DNA of 64,000 bases, taken from NCBI RefSeq assembly GCF_009729095.1, contig NZ_VTGX01000001.1:992001-1056000 (forward strand), given 5' to 3'. Under the pieces are notes generated by a model that worked only from the letters and a program-made list of their open reading frames with translations, did no database searches and was not told where the DNA came from. Every line of letters begins with the position of its first letter. Position 1 is the first letter of the stretch. Shown one piece after another: positions 16,696 through 26,032 of this stretch. A program made the translations under genes and the position numbers. The stretch comes from Mycolicibacterium sp. CBMA 247 (GTDB lineage: Bacteria; Actinomycetota; Actinomycetes; Mycobacteriales; Mycobacteriaceae).

Positions 16696-18268
16696 CCCCG
16701 ACCCGCAGACCGCGGCCGAATTGGCCGCCTGCAGCCCCGATGAGCTCGACCGGCGATTCAGCAATCCGCTGACCTTCGGCACCGCTGGGTTGCGCGGACC
16801 GTTGCGGGGCGGCCCCGACGCGATGAACCTGGCCGTCGTCATGCGCACCACATGGGCGCTGGCCCGGGTGCTCAAGGACAGATCCCTGGGCGGGTCGCAC
16901 GTGGTGGTCGGCCGTGATGCGCGGCACCGGTCGGACGCGTTCGCCTTGGCTGCGGCCGAAGTCCTTGCCGCCGAGGGCTTCCAGGTACTGCTCATGTTGG
17001 CCTCCGTTCCGACGCCGGTGGTCGCCTATATCGTCCGGCACCTGCCGGCCGCAGCCGGAATCCAGATCACCGCATCGCACAATCCGCCGACGGACAACGG
17101 CTACAAAGTGTTTCTCGACGGTGGCATGCAGATCATCTCCCCTGCCGACCGTGAGATCGAGGCCGCGATCGCCCGGGCCCCGCATGCCGACGAGATACCC
17201 AGGGCCGCAGTGGAAACCGGTGGGCTCAAGCAGGTCTATGGCTACTTGGAACGGGCCGCCCGGGTTCGCCGCAGCACCGGTTCGGTACGGGTGGCGCTTA
17301 CGCCGCTGCATGGTGTCGGCGGCGAATACGCCCTGGACGCACTGGCCCTGGCCGGATTCGACGATATCCATGTGGTCGAGGAACAGTTCAACCCCGACCC
17401 GAACTTCCCCACCGTCAGCTTCCCCAACCCCGAGGAGCCCGGTGCGGTCGACGCACTGCTGGCCCTGGCGGACGGCGTCGATGCCGAGATCGCGATCGCG
17501 CTGGATCCCGACGCCGACCGATGCGCCGTCGGGGTTCCGGGCCCGGACGGTTGGCGCATGCTCACCGGTGACGAAACCGGTTGGCTGCTGGGCGATTACA
17601 TCCTGTCCCAGCTCGAACCCGGCCCGGTCAGCGAAGCCGCCCTGGTGGCCAGCACCGTGGTGTCCTCACGGATGCTGGCCGCCATCGCGGCGGCCCACGG
17701 TGCCCAGCACGCCGAAACCCTCACCGGATTCAAGTGGTTGGCCCGCGCCCAGACGCCCGGCACCACGCTGGTCTACGCGTATGAAGAGGCGATCGGGCAT
17801 TGTGTCGACCCGGCCGCGGTGCGCGACAAGGACGGCATCAGCGCCGCGGTCCTGGCCTGTGATCTGACGGCTGCGCTGCGCGATCAGGGCCGCACCATGC
17901 TCGATGCCCTCGATGATCTGGCCAAAGCACACGGCGTGCATGTGACGGGGGCGGTCTCGCGGCACGTCGACGATGCCGAATCGGCCATGGCCCGGTTGCG
18001 CTCGGCCCCGCCGACCGAACTGGCCGGCATCGCCGTCACCGCCGAGGACCTGCTGGAAAAGCGTGGGCAACAGCGCACCGATGCACTGATCTTCACCGGC
18101 AGCGATGCCGGCACCTCGGTCCGAGTGGTGGTGCGCCCGTCGGGAACCGAACCGAAACTCAAGTCCTACACCGAGGTTCGCTGCGCACCGACCGACGACC
18201 TGGACACCGCACGGACCCATGCCCAGAAACTGAGCCAGGACCTGGCCGACGCCGCGGCACGCTGGTAA
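16652..18268 (+). CDS. pmmB: Phosphohexomutase PmmB (phosphomannomutase/phosphoglucomutase family)
   Basis: A 538-residue alpha-D-phosphohexomutase. The catalytic phosphoserine loop ITASHNPPTDNGYKV lies near residues 145-159, the metal loop DPDADRCAV near 285, and the phosphate-binding loop RPSGTEPKLKSY near 493. Family members interconvert hexose or pentose 1- and 5/6-phosphates. Its place among deoD, upp, add, deoA and cdd suggests a phosphopentomutase role in nucleoside salvage, though that is inference. ATG start overlaps the MarR remnant. Confidence 0.92.
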   Translation: MTTIATAAADWIAHDPDPQTAAELAACSPDELDRRFSNPLTFGTAGLRGPLRGGPDAMNLAVVMRTTWALARVLKDRSLGGSHVVVGRDARHRSDAFALAAAEVLAAEGFQVLLMLASVPTPVVAYIVRHLPAAAGIQITASHNPPTDNGYKVFLDGGMQIISPADREIEAAIARAPHADEIPRAAVETGGLKQVYGYLERAARVRRSTGSVRVALTPLHGVGGEYALDALALAGFDDIHVVEEQFNPDPNFPTVSFPNPEEPGAVDALLALADGVDAEIAIALDPDADRCAVGVPGPDGWRMLTGDETGWLLGDYILSQLEPGPVSEAALVASTVVSSRMLAAIAAAHGAQHAETLTGFKWLARAQTPGTTLVYAYEEAIGHCVDPAAVRDKDGISAAVLACDLTAALRDQGRTMLDALDDLAKAHGVHVTGAVSRHVDDAESAMARLRSAPPTELAGIAVTAEDLLEKRGQQRTDALIFTGSDAGTSVRVVVRPSGTEPKLKSYTEVRCAPTDDLDTARTHAQKLSQDLADAAARW

Positions 18269-18279
18269 CCGGCAACGCC

Positions 18280-19776
18280 ATGCCTGACTGGACATACCAG
18301 CCGCTTCGCCCGATCGCGTCCGCGGTCATCGGGGAACGCCGCACCCACCGCTGGGCGCTCCGATTCTTGGCCACCCTGGTCGCGGCAGGCGGGCACCGCT
18401 GGATACCGCGGGTCTTCGATCACCCACCGGTCCCGCCCGACTGGGTCGGCCGATTCGGTGCAGTGGTCCCGCCGTCCGTGGCCCGCGACGCCGTGCTGGT
18501 GTTGCCGGTCCAGGGCGCCAGCATCATCGAGATCGCGCCGGTGACGGCCGCCAACGTTGAAACCGTGCGCCACGCCGCCGCCAGTCGACGCTGCCGTGTC
18601 GTCGCACGGGTGGATTCTGCCGAAGTCGCCGAGCTTCTCGCCCCTGATGTCGACGAGGTGGTCATCGGCACAGCGAGTGAGAATCTCTACCTGACCGACC
18701 CGGACGTCGCTGCCGCCGTCGACGCCCTGCGGGACAGCTCGGCCGTCGTGCTGGCCAGGCCCAACGTGCTACTGGCGACCGGACCGGGCTGGTTCAACCG
18801 CGTGATCGAGGCGGCCTCGCAGAGATCGGCACGTCCGCCCAGCCTGGCCGATGCGGGACTCAACCCGTTTCGCTGGCCGGGCTGGTTGTGGGGTGTGCTG
18901 GCCGGACTGGGTTTGATCGTGGCCGGCGTTGGCGCGGGAGCCATCACGCTCGGACCGGTGTTGTTGAGCTATGACCGTTCCTATCTCGGCCTCGGAGTAG
19001 ATGATCTGGACCGGATCAACGACAACCTGGTGCATTTCATCCAGCATGACCGGATCAGCATGGCGGGCAACATGGTCGGCCTCGGCGCGCTGTACGCCGG
19101 ATTGTCCTGGGGCGGTATCAGGCGCGGCCTGGCGTGGGCGCGTACCGCCCTGCTGATCTCGGGGCTGGTCGCGTTTCTCACGCTGTTCTACTTCGTCGGA
19201 ACAGGTTTCGTCGATCCCCTGCACACCCTGGTGGTGGTGACACTGTTCCCGATGCTGTTGGCAGCGGTGTGGAACAAGCCGGACCCGCCCCAATGGCGTT
19301 CACTGCCAGACGGTCCGGAGTCGCTGCGTCGACGCGCGCTGTGGGGGCAGCTGATGTTCATCGGCCTGGGCACCGGGCTCGCCGTTGCCGGGGCGACCAT
19401 CTCCTTCGTCGGGCTGACCGACGTATTCGTTTCCACCGACCTGGGATACATGCACACCCACGGCTCGGCGTTACGGACCGCCGACCCACAGCTGATCGGT
19501 TTCATCGCCCATGACCGGGCCGGATTCGGGGGCGCGTTGATCGGTTCCGGACTGGCGGTGGCGTTGATCGCGCTGTGGGGCTTCCGCCGCGGCGAGCGCT
19601 GGGTGTGGTGGACGTTGTTGATCGGGTTTGTCACGGGCACGCTGCCGGCGCTGGCCGTGCACTACGCGATCGGCTACACCACCTTTATCCACCTGCTGCC
19701 GGTGTATGTGCTCATGCTCGCCACCGCGGCCGCACTGGTGTTGTCCCGTCGGTACCTGACAGCTACCGAGCGTTAA
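18280..19776 (+). CDS. Eight-helix membrane protein with a soluble N-terminal domain
   Basis: A 498-residue protein. Residues 1-200 are soluble; 200-490 contain about eight hydrophobic helices (near 204-230, 257-276, 288-310, 311-330, 355-380, 410-430, 437-459, 464-485). The N-terminal part, especially [14 protein letters not shown] and FDHPPVP, recalls the N-terminus of class 2 dihydroorotate dehydrogenases, but no FMN or catalytic motifs are evident. It starts 11 bases after pmmB and is probably in its operon. Function unknown. Confidence 0.75.
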   Translation: MPDWTYQPLRPIASAVIGERRTHRWALRFLATLVAAGGHRWIPRVFDHPPVPPDWVGRFGAVVPPSVARDAVLVLPVQGASIIEIAPVTAANVETVRHAAASRRCRVVARVDSAEVAELLAPDVDEVVIGTASENLYLTDPDVAAAVDALRDSSAVVLARPNVLLATGPGWFNRVIEAASQRSARPPSLADAGLNPFRWPGWLWGVLAGLGLIVAGVGAGAITLGPVLLSYDRSYLGLGVDDLDRINDNLVHFIQHDRISMAGNMVGLGALYAGLSWGGIRRGLAWARTALLISGLVAFLTLFYFVGTGFVDPLHTLVVVTLFPMLLAAVWNKPDPPQWRSLPDGPESLRRRALWGQLMFIGLGTGLAVAGATISFVGLTDVFVSTDLGYMHTHGSALRTADPQLIGFIAHDRAGFGGALIGSGLAVALIALWGFRRGERWVWWTLLIGFVTGTLPALAVHYAIGYTTFIHLLPVYVLMLATAAALVLSRRYLTATER

Positions 19777-20396
19777 CGCGGCCCGAACTGACGATCCCCG
19801 GCATCCCCGAGACCCGGGACGATATAGGCGATCTCGTTGAGGCCTTCGTCGATGGTCGCGGTGATCAGCCGGATATCCGGGGCGACCTTCTCCACCGCAG
19901 CGATTCCCTGTGGAGCGCACACCACGCACACCGCAGTGATGTCATCGGCATTGCGTTCCCGCAGCAGCTTGAGCGTGTAGGCCATCGACCCGCCGGTCGC
20001 CAACATCGGGTCGAGCACGAACACCGATCGCGTACTCAGATCGTCGGGCAGCGACGCCAGGTACGGCGTCGGCTGATGCGTCGTCTCGTCACGGGCCATC
20101 CCGACGAAACCCACCTGCGCCTCGGGGATCAGGGCGTGCGCCTGATCGACCATCCCGAGCCCGGCCCGCAACACCGGCACCAGCAGCGGCGGATTGGCCA
20201 ACCTTGACCCCGTGGTCTCGGTCACCGGGGTGCGCACCGCGATCTGCTCGGATGCCGCATCCCGGGTGGCCTCGTACACCAGCATCATGGTCAGGTCGCG
20301 CAGCGCCCCGCGGAACCCTGCGTTGTCGGTCCGCTCATCCCGCAGGGTGGTCAGCCGCGCGGCAGCCAGGGGGTGGTCGACGACGCGTACATCCAT
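19773..20396 (-). CDS. upp: Uracil phosphoribosyltransferase
   Basis: A 207-residue uracil phosphoribosyltransferase that makes UMP from uracil and PRPP. The PRPP-binding loop [13 protein letters not shown] is near residues 130-142, and the uracil-binding end has [11 protein letters not shown]. Its stop overlaps the end of the upstream-strand membrane-protein gene by four bases. Gene order pmmB-upp matches M. tuberculosis. About 200 bases without evident features separate its start from the next cassette. Confidence 0.95.
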   Translation of the reverse strand: MDVRVVDHPLAAARLTTLRDERTDNAGFRGALRDLTMMLVYEATRDAASEQIAVRTPVTETTGSRLANPPLLVPVLRAGLGMVDQAHALIPEAQVGFVGMARDETTHQPTPYLASLPDDLSTRSVFVLDPMLATGGSMAYTLKLLRERNADDITAVCVVCAPQGIAAVEKVAPDIRLITATIDEGLNEIAYIVPGLGDAGDRQFGPR

Positions 20397-20603
20397 GCGC
20401 TGACCTTAACGGTCACCGCCGTCGCTGGGCATCAGGGTGCGTTCGGCCAGTTCCGCACCCCAGTACCGCGCGGTGGGGCCGGCGAGCCCGCGGCACGCCT
20501 GCCCCACGGACTACGGACCACGGGTTTTCAAGGGTCCGCTACGAGGTTTCCGGCATCAGTCTGAGATGGCGTCAATCTTGCCCCCAACTCTGGAGATCTG
20601 ATC

Positions 20604-20732
20604 ATGACGAAAGTCGTAGTCGTCGGCGGTACCGGGCCCATCGGCTCAAAAGTGGTACCCAAACTCGGACAGCAGTACGCGATGGACGAGCTGGTCCAGC
20701 GGGCCGACTCCGCGCCCGTGACCGTCCGATGA
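20604..20732 (+). pseudogene. Internally deleted NAD(P)-binding (NmrA/SDR-like) gene, 42 codons left
   Basis: The frame encodes a Rossmann start (MTKVVVVGGTGPIGSKVV) followed immediately by MDELVQRADSAP, which resembles the C-terminal tail of the same family (DELVRR type). About 200 middle residues are missing. The frame stays open, and its TGA overlaps the ATG of the ECF sigma gene (ATGA at 20729-20732), so it may act now as a coupling leader. A purine-rich GGAG-like stretch precedes the ATG. Too short for a folded enzyme. Confidence 0.6.
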
Positions 20733-21355
20733 CGCTGCGCAACGACGCCCAGGACGTGATCGTGGAGTCTGACGCGCAGCTGGCGGCGCGGTTCGTCCAC
20801 GAGGCGATGCCGTTCCACACAATTCTGTTGCGTGCCGCGCGGCGGTTGACCCACAGCCAGGCCGACGCCGAGGACCTGGTGCAGGACACTCTGATGAACG
20901 CCTACGCCGGTTTTCGACGGTTCGAGCGGGGTACCAACCTGCGGGCGTGGCTGTTCCGCATCCTGCACAACCGGTGGATCAGCACGCACCGGATGAAGCA
21001 GCGCCGTCCGGATACCTTCGCGGTCGGCGAGATCACCGATAGCGACATGTTGGGCAACGCAATCCATTCCGGAACCGCCGAGCGCTCGGCCGAGGACCGG
21101 GCGCTCGATGTGTTCTGCGACGACCGGATCCGCGATGCGTTGTTGACGCTGCCCGAGGGTTTCCGAACGGTGTTGTACTACGCCGACATCGAGGGATTCA
21201 CCTGTGCTCAGACGGCGGCGCTGATGGGAATACCGCTGGGAACAGTGATGTCGCGCATCTCCCGGAGCCGTGAACGGCTGCGGGTCGCGCTCGCCGAGGT
21301 CGCCGATGACCGCTGGCCGATGCGGGAAGAAGCCGACACACAACGTGTCGCGTGA
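20729..21355 (+). CDS. ECF sigma factor (SigE/SigH-like)
   Basis: A 208-residue extracytoplasmic-function sigma factor. Region 2 includes ADAEDLVQDTLMNAY near residues 46-60 and NLRAWLFRILHNRWI near 69-83; region 4 includes FTCAQTAALMGIPLGTVMSR near 158-177. No anti-sigma gene with a ZAS motif is adjacent. The start codon overlaps the stop of the collapsed Rossmann gene upstream, and a collapsed SDR gene follows 19 bases downstream. Related actinobacterial sigma factors sit with intact SDR/NmrA genes, so this cassette appears decayed around an intact regulator. Confidence 0.9.
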   Translation: MTLRNDAQDVIVESDAQLAARFVHEAMPFHTILLRAARRLTHSQADAEDLVQDTLMNAYAGFRRFERGTNLRAWLFRILHNRWISTHRMKQRRPDTFAVGEITDSDMLGNAIHSGTAERSAEDRALDVFCDDRIRDALLTLPEGFRTVLYYADIEGFTCAQTAALMGIPLGTVMSRISRSRERLRVALAEVADDRWPMREEADTQRVA

Positions 21356-21374
21356 GATACGACGAAAGGACACA

Positions 21375-21536
21375 ATGGAATCCGGATCGACGGAACTCAC
21401 TGGATACCGCGCGCTGGTCATGGGAGGCACGGCAGGCATCGGATTGGCCTGTGCCGACCTGTTGGCCCGTGCAGGCGCGGCGGTGACCATCACCGGCTCG
21501 ACGCTGCACGCAGACGGCGGCGGCACCGCCATTTGA
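21375..21536 (+). pseudogene. Internally deleted short-chain dehydrogenase, 53 codons left
   Basis: The first 40 residues are a normal SDR N-terminus (LVMGGTAGIGLACADLLARAG), and the last dozen (STLHADGGGTAI) are a normal SDR C-terminus. The whole catalytic middle, including the YxxxK motif, is missing. The junction falls where ACCGG-containing sequence could have served as microhomology. A good GAAAGGA ribosome-binding site precedes the ATG. It cannot be an active SDR; a short peptide may still be made. Confidence 0.65.
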
Positions 21537-21587
21537 GAGCATCACCGAAGCCGGGAACCGAACGGCGGCGGCGGGCGTCCTAACCAC

Positions 21588-21893
21588 ATGCCCGCCGACA
21601 CCCTGCGCGCCGACATGGCGGCTATCCGCGCCCTTGGCGACGCCCTCTGCACGCATGCCGCCGAGCTCGATGCGGTGGCCGCTGCCCTGCGGTCGATGCC
21701 GTCACCAGCGGCCGCTCTCGGCCCGATCGGCGACCGGTTCGTCACCGCATTCACCGAGGCCGTCAGCAGACACAGCGACGCGGTAGCGGTCCTGGGCGTC
21801 CGCACCGGCTCGGGTGCCGGCGGCGCGGGTGACACCGCCACTCTCTACGAGGCAGCCGGTCAGCGGGCCGCCCAGCTGTTGCCGCGGGTATAG
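21588..21893 (+). CDS. EspC/DUF2580-like small helical protein, possible type VII substrate
   Basis: A 101-residue, alanine-rich, mostly helical protein with no signal peptide, resembling the EspC-type proteins associated with type VII (ESX) secretion. It ends 3 bases before the gene for a WXG-containing NlpC/P60 hydrolase, so the pair is an operon, as in ESX substrate pairs. Family assignment rests on composition, length and context rather than a diagnostic motif. Confidence 0.55.
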   Translation: MPADTLRADMAAIRALGDALCTHAAELDAVAAALRSMPSPAAALGPIGDRFVTAFTEAVSRHSDAVAVLGVRTGSGAGGAGDTATLYEAAGQRAAQLLPRV

Positions 21894-21896
21894 CCC

Positions 21897-23003
21897 GTGC
21901 CCGCCCCATCCGCCGCCACCCTGGCCGCACCGCTCTATGCGCTGCGGGATCTGGTGGGCCCCGGCTGGCCGGGGCACGGCCCCGCGGTGACGGCGCTGGA
22001 CGACGCACGTACCGCCCTGTCGGATGTCGCGGCGGCGCTCGGGCGCACGTGGGAGCGCGCCGCCGGTGATTGGTCGGGCACCGCCGCCACCGCGGCGGCG
22101 GACTTCACCGCAGGCACCGCGGCCGAGGCCGCAGCTTTGGCCAACCACACGCAGACGCTCAGCACCACGGCCCGGCACGCGGGCTCGGCCGTCGCCCGGG
22201 CCGGTTCGCGGCTGCAGGCGATCATCGACCGGTTCGAACAACGCGCCGCGGTGCTGGCTCCTCATCTCGATGAGCCGGGAGTGGCCCAGGAGCTGCAGGC
22301 CGAGGCAGAGCGCGCGATCAGCGAGGCCTCGGCCGTCGTCGAGGAACTCCGCGCCGAACTGGATCGTCAGGCCGGCGCATTCACCGCCCCGGCCGCCGGC
22401 TCTGCGCCGGCGGCCGGGATGCACGGGGGCGCGGCGGGGTTCTCGGCAGGCTCGGGCGGTCTCGCGCCGGCCTCGGCGGGGTTCTCGGCGGGTACGCCGT
22501 CGGCCGCGCCGGTGAGCGGTTGGACCGGTGCCGCAGATTTCCCCGCGGCGTCGGGTGCGGACCGCGCCGACGCCGTGGTCGGGCTGCGCGACCCGGGCAT
22601 GTTCGGCGACGGCGTGGCGGTGCGGTTGCCCGACGGCAGCACCGCATTGGCGCCCAATGCCGTGGCGGCCGGTGCCGTACGGCACGCGCTGACCCAGTTG
22701 GGGGTGCCCTACCGGTGGGGCGGCACCACGCCAGGCGTCGGCCTGGACTGCAGCGGGCTGACCCAGTGGGCCTATCACGAAGCCGGGCTGGATATTCCGC
22801 GGCTGGCCCAGGAACAGGACATCGGTAAGGCGGTATCGGCGGGATCGTTGCGGCCGGGTGATCTGGCGGTGTGGGACGGCCACGTCGCGATGATCGTCGG
22901 CGAGGGCACGATGATCGAGGCGGGTGATCCCGTGAAGCTGTCTCCCATCCGTACCACGAATGCCGGTCAGGGCTTTCAGGGGTTCTGGCGGCCCACTGTG
23001 TGA
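21897..23003 (+). CDS. NlpC/P60 peptidoglycan endopeptidase with WXG-like helical N-terminus
   Basis: 368 residues, GTG start. Residues 1-160 are Ala-rich helices with a WSG turn near residue 61, like WXG100/ESX domains, and no Sec or Tat signal. Residues 160-230 are a low-complexity Gly/Ala/Pro linker. The C-terminal 115 residues are an NlpC/P60 domain: catalytic Cys in LDCSGLTQWAY, His in GHVAMI, and a following EAGDP segment. It probably cleaves peptidoglycan stem peptides after export by an ESX system; export is inferred from the missing signal and its EspC-like partner. Confidence 0.85.
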   Translation: MPAPSAATLAAPLYALRDLVGPGWPGHGPAVTALDDARTALSDVAAALGRTWERAAGDWSGTAATAAADFTAGTAAEAAALANHTQTLSTTARHAGSAVARAGSRLQAIIDRFEQRAAVLAPHLDEPGVAQELQAEAERAISEASAVVEELRAELDRQAGAFTAPAAGSAPAAGMHGGAAGFSAGSGGLAPASAGFSAGTPSAAPVSGWTGAADFPAASGADRADAVVGLRDPGMFGDGVAVRLPDGSTALAPNAVAAGAVRHALTQLGVPYRWGGTTPGVGLDCSGLTQWAYHEAGLDIPRLAQEQDIGKAVSAGSLRPGDLAVWDGHVAMIVGEGTMIEAGDPVKLSPIRTTNAGQGFQGFWRPTV

Positions 23004-23081
23004 CGGCCTCAGCACCCCGCTCGGCCACGAACGGGAGGCAACCTGACCGGGCGCCAAGGGCACCCCATTAGGCTGTGCCGC

Positions 23082-24365
23082 ATGGCTGCTGACATCGTGC
23101 CGGTCCGGCTCGGGCTGACCAAGGGCGACCTTCACACACTCTGGGCTCCGCGTTGGCGAGATGCGGGCGATGAGTGGGAGGCCTTCCTCGGCGAGGGTGA
23201 CGCCCTTTTCGCCTTCGAATCGGTCGCTGACCTGGCGGCATTCGTCCGCACAAACACCGACAACGACCTGGCCGACCACCCGGCGTGGGACAAACTGGCC
23301 GCGGCCAATGCGCACAAGCTGCAGCCGTCGGAGGACCGTGAGTACGACATCGTCGGGGTGCCGGACCTGGTCGCCGAGAAGCCGACCGAGGAATCCGTCG
23401 CGACGCTGCAACGCACGCTGGTGGTGGTGTCCTCGATCGGTTCGGTGTGTGAGCTTGCGGCCATCAGCAAGTTCTTCAACGGCAACCCGGTGCTCAGCAC
23501 GCTGGGCGGCGGAGTGGAAGGCTTCACCGGCCGCGCCGGGCGCAAGCACTGGGCCGAGATCGAAACCGTGATCGCCCGGGGCTGGGACGGCGTGCTCGAC
23601 GCCATCGACGAGATCGTCACGATCCCCGAGGCCACCGAGGAGACCGCCGCCGCCATAGCGTTGGCCGAGGCCGAGCTCGACGAGCCCGCACCCGAAGAGG
23701 ACGAAGACGACCTCGCTGCCGACGACGAAGCCGACGACAGCGATGACGACGGGGACGACACCGCGGCCGCCGCCGAACCTGCGCGCAGCGTTGCCGACAC
23801 CGCGGTACTGGGTGGCGACGAGGACTTCTGGCAGAAGGTCGGCATCGACCCGGTGCGCATCATGACCGGCTCGGGAACCGTCTACACCCTGCGCTGCTAT
23901 CTCGACGACGATCCGGTGTTCCTCGGCCGCAACGGTCGCATCAGCGTGTTCAGCTCCGAGCGTGCCCTGGCCCGGTACCTGGCCGACGAGCACGACCACG
24001 ACCTGTCCGACCTGGCCACCTACGACGACATCAGGACCGCCGCCACTGACGGCTCCCTGCGGGTCGACGTGGCCGAGGAGAACATCTACGTCCTGTCCGG
24101 CATCTCCGACGACATCGCCGACGGACCCGACGCGGTGGACCACGACCAGTTGGAGCTGGCCGTCGAGCTGCTGCGCGATGTCAGCGACTACTCCGAGGAC
24201 AAGACCGTCGATGAGACGCTGGCCGAGACCAAGGCCCTCGGCAAGTTCGTCGCCTATGTCCTGGGCAGCGACGACGCCCGCAAGCCCGAGGCGCCGTATG
24301 CCCAGGCCGTCGAGCAGTGGGAAGCGTTGGAGCGTTTCGTGGAGTCGCGCCTGCGCGCGGAGTAG
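23082..24365 (+). CDS. Conserved acidic protein, Rv3311 homologue
   Basis: A 427-residue cytoplasmic protein of unknown function. Two similar halves of about 190 residues, each with a pattern of aspartates and a FxSxxALARYLAD/FESVADLAAFV-type helix, are joined by a highly acidic linker near residues 205-235 (runs of Asp/Glu). This suggests an internal duplication. Length and gene order relative to upp and add match Rv3311. No catalytic motif was recognised. Confidence 0.8.
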   Translation: MAADIVPVRLGLTKGDLHTLWAPRWRDAGDEWEAFLGEGDALFAFESVADLAAFVRTNTDNDLADHPAWDKLAAANAHKLQPSEDREYDIVGVPDLVAEKPTEESVATLQRTLVVVSSIGSVCELAAISKFFNGNPVLSTLGGGVEGFTGRAGRKHWAEIETVIARGWDGVLDAIDEIVTIPEATEETAAAIALAEAELDEPAPEEDEDDLAADDEADDSDDDGDDTAAAAEPARSVADTAVLGGDEDFWQKVGIDPVRIMTGSGTVYTLRCYLDDDPVFLGRNGRISVFSSERALARYLADEHDHDLSDLATYDDIRTAATDGSLRVDVAEENIYVLSGISDDIADGPDAVDHDQLELAVELLRDVSDYSEDKTVDETLAETKALGKFVAYVLGSDDARKPEAPYAQAVEQWEALERFVESRLRAE

Positions 24366-24388
24366 GCCGGCTCAGTGCCGGCACCGCC

Positions 24389-25963
24389 TCAGGCCAGCCG
24401 CCGGATGCCGTAGAACGCGGCGGAATACAGCCCGTCACCCACCCAGGTGACTCCTTGCATCTCGCTAGGCAACTGCCACAACCGCCCGCCGGTTGCGGAG
24501 TCAAAGGCGGTCGCCGGACCGAAACGACTGAGGCTCGCCGGGTCGCGGTCAGCCAAGCCCAGAATCTGGGTGCCGTTGGCGGCGATGAGATTGACGATTT
24601 TCGACCTGTTCAGAAACGCACCGGTACCGTCACTGCAGTCCCGCACCCGCATTGCCGGGGCCGGGCCCGCGTACGACACGACGCACAGATTGCCAACACC
24701 GCCGAGGCTGACGCTCGTCTCCTGAGGCAGCTGAATCTGCTGGGTCCACGTGAGTTCTCCGGTCAGGACATCCACCCCGGCGATCTCATTCTTCTCCCTG
24801 TTGTACAGGATCGGCGATGTGACACCCGACGTCAAATACTTCACGCTAGTCGCAATCTCGAAGCCGCCCGTCTCGGTGACGGCGGGAAGCCGATAGCCCC
24901 GATCTGCAGTAATCCGCCAGGCGAGTTTGCCGGTGAACGAGTAGAAGTCGATCTGCTGCTTGGGACGTTTGTCCGACGACACACCGTCGCCATACACCTC
25001 CACAGCAATGCCGCGACTGGTGGCGATTACTCCGGCGCTTTCATCGACCGCGAACAGCTGGTCACCAGTCTTGGCGTCGTAAAACGTCGTCGTGGTACCA
25101 GCCGCGTCGGCCACGATGCCTTGATCCAGGAACACGGAGGTCCTCCCCGCTAACGGTTTCGACCACAGCTGCCGTCCCCAATCATCGAACACCGTGAATT
25201 CGTTTTGCAGTTTCACGGCCAACACACCGGCGCCGCCGTAGACGTCGGCGTTGCTCGCCTTGGCCGACTTCGATTCCTTAGTCACACCAGTGGCCATGTC
25301 GATGAGGTTGGCCTCCCCTCCGCTGGTGCAGAGGGCGACCTGGCCCGAAGTGCCGATGACACAACGCAGTTGCATGCTCCGCACCGGTTGTTGCCATCGC
25401 GGTGAACCGTTGGCGGCATCCAGCGCGATCATCATGGAGCCGTCCACCGTGATGATGACGGTCTTGGCATCGCCGCCCAGGACGTGGACAAGACCGAGGG
25501 TGTTCCCGCCTGGCGGATAGGTCCACAGCGGGGTCGTGGGCACGCCGGTCAGGGCCGGGCCCTTCACCGCGCCCGGCGGACGCTCCTGCGCAGCGATCTC
25601 GGCCCGACCGGCCGCGGTATCGGCGTCCGACAACGGCTGCGACCCCGAACCGAACGTCCAGGCCAGAACCCCGCCGACCACCAGCGCCACAACAACCACC
25701 ACCGCCGCGACGATCATCCCGATCACCTTCGCCCTGCGGCGGCGATCCTCCGGGGGCTGCGGAGTGAATTGAGGTGGATACCCGCCGTAGGGCTGCTGCC
25801 CCCATCCCTGCAGTGTGGGAGACGGAGGAAACCCTGGGGCGGCGCCAAAGGTCGGGGGTGCTCCAGGTTGTAGCCCGGGAGCATCGAACGGCGATCCGGT
25901 CATCCCTGACGCAGCCGACTGGCCATCGTTATCGCCCCACGGCGAACTCCCCCACTGGTTCAC
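24389..25963 (-). CDS. Membrane-anchored PQQ-like beta-propeller protein (intact paralogue)
   Basis: 524 residues from the GTG at 25963. A Pro/Gly/Gln-rich cytoplasmic tail (1-75) is followed by RRRRAK and a membrane helix near 82-105. The extracytoplasmic part has repeated BamB-type propeller blades (ALDAANGSPRW, YDAKTGDQLF, VDVLTGELTW, FDSATGGRLW). Family proteins are scaffolds or ligand binders; the role here is unknown. The start is chosen from the paralogue at 26956-28524: both have TACACT-N6-start, indicating a leaderless mRNA. The longer frame from 26017 would ignore this. Confidence 0.82.
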   Translation of the reverse strand: MNQWGSSPWGDNDGQSAASGMTGSPFDAPGLQPGAPPTFGAAPGFPPSPTLQGWGQQPYGGYPPQFTPQPPEDRRRRAKVIGMIVAAVVVVVALVVGGVLAWTFGSGSQPLSDADTAAGRAEIAAQERPPGAVKGPALTGVPTTPLWTYPPGGNTLGLVHVLGGDAKTVIITVDGSMMIALDAANGSPRWQQPVRSMQLRCVIGTSGQVALCTSGGEANLIDMATGVTKESKSAKASNADVYGGAGVLAVKLQNEFTVFDDWGRQLWSKPLAGRTSVFLDQGIVADAAGTTTTFYDAKTGDQLFAVDESAGVIATSRGIAVEVYGDGVSSDKRPKQQIDFYSFTGKLAWRITADRGYRLPAVTETGGFEIATSVKYLTSGVTSPILYNREKNEIAGVDVLTGELTWTQQIQLPQETSVSLGGVGNLCVVSYAGPAPAMRVRDCSDGTGAFLNRSKIVNLIAANGTQILGLADRDPASLSRFGPATAFDSATGGRLWQLPSEMQGVTWVGDGLYSAAFYGIRRLA

Positions 25964-25969
25964 GTTGGG

Positions 25970-25975
25970 AGTGTA
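25970..25975 (-). promoter_or_regulatory. -10 box of a leaderless promoter
   Basis: TACACT (minus strand) lies six bases before the GTG at 25963. The same TACACT-N6-start arrangement and the bases just upstream (CAAA) are conserved in front of the paralogous gene at 28524. Confidence 0.6.
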
Positions 25976-26032
25976 TTTGACAGGTCTCGGGTGAGCCGAT
26001 GAGTTCTGGCCGCCCACGCGGTCAGATCACTC

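Noticed and set aside
21702..24143. An 813-codon open frame on the minus strand
   Set aside because: It is antisense to the EspC-like, NlpC/P60 and Rv3311-type genes, which have clear motifs and start signals. Long antisense frames are common in high-GC DNA; its composition shows no family resemblance.
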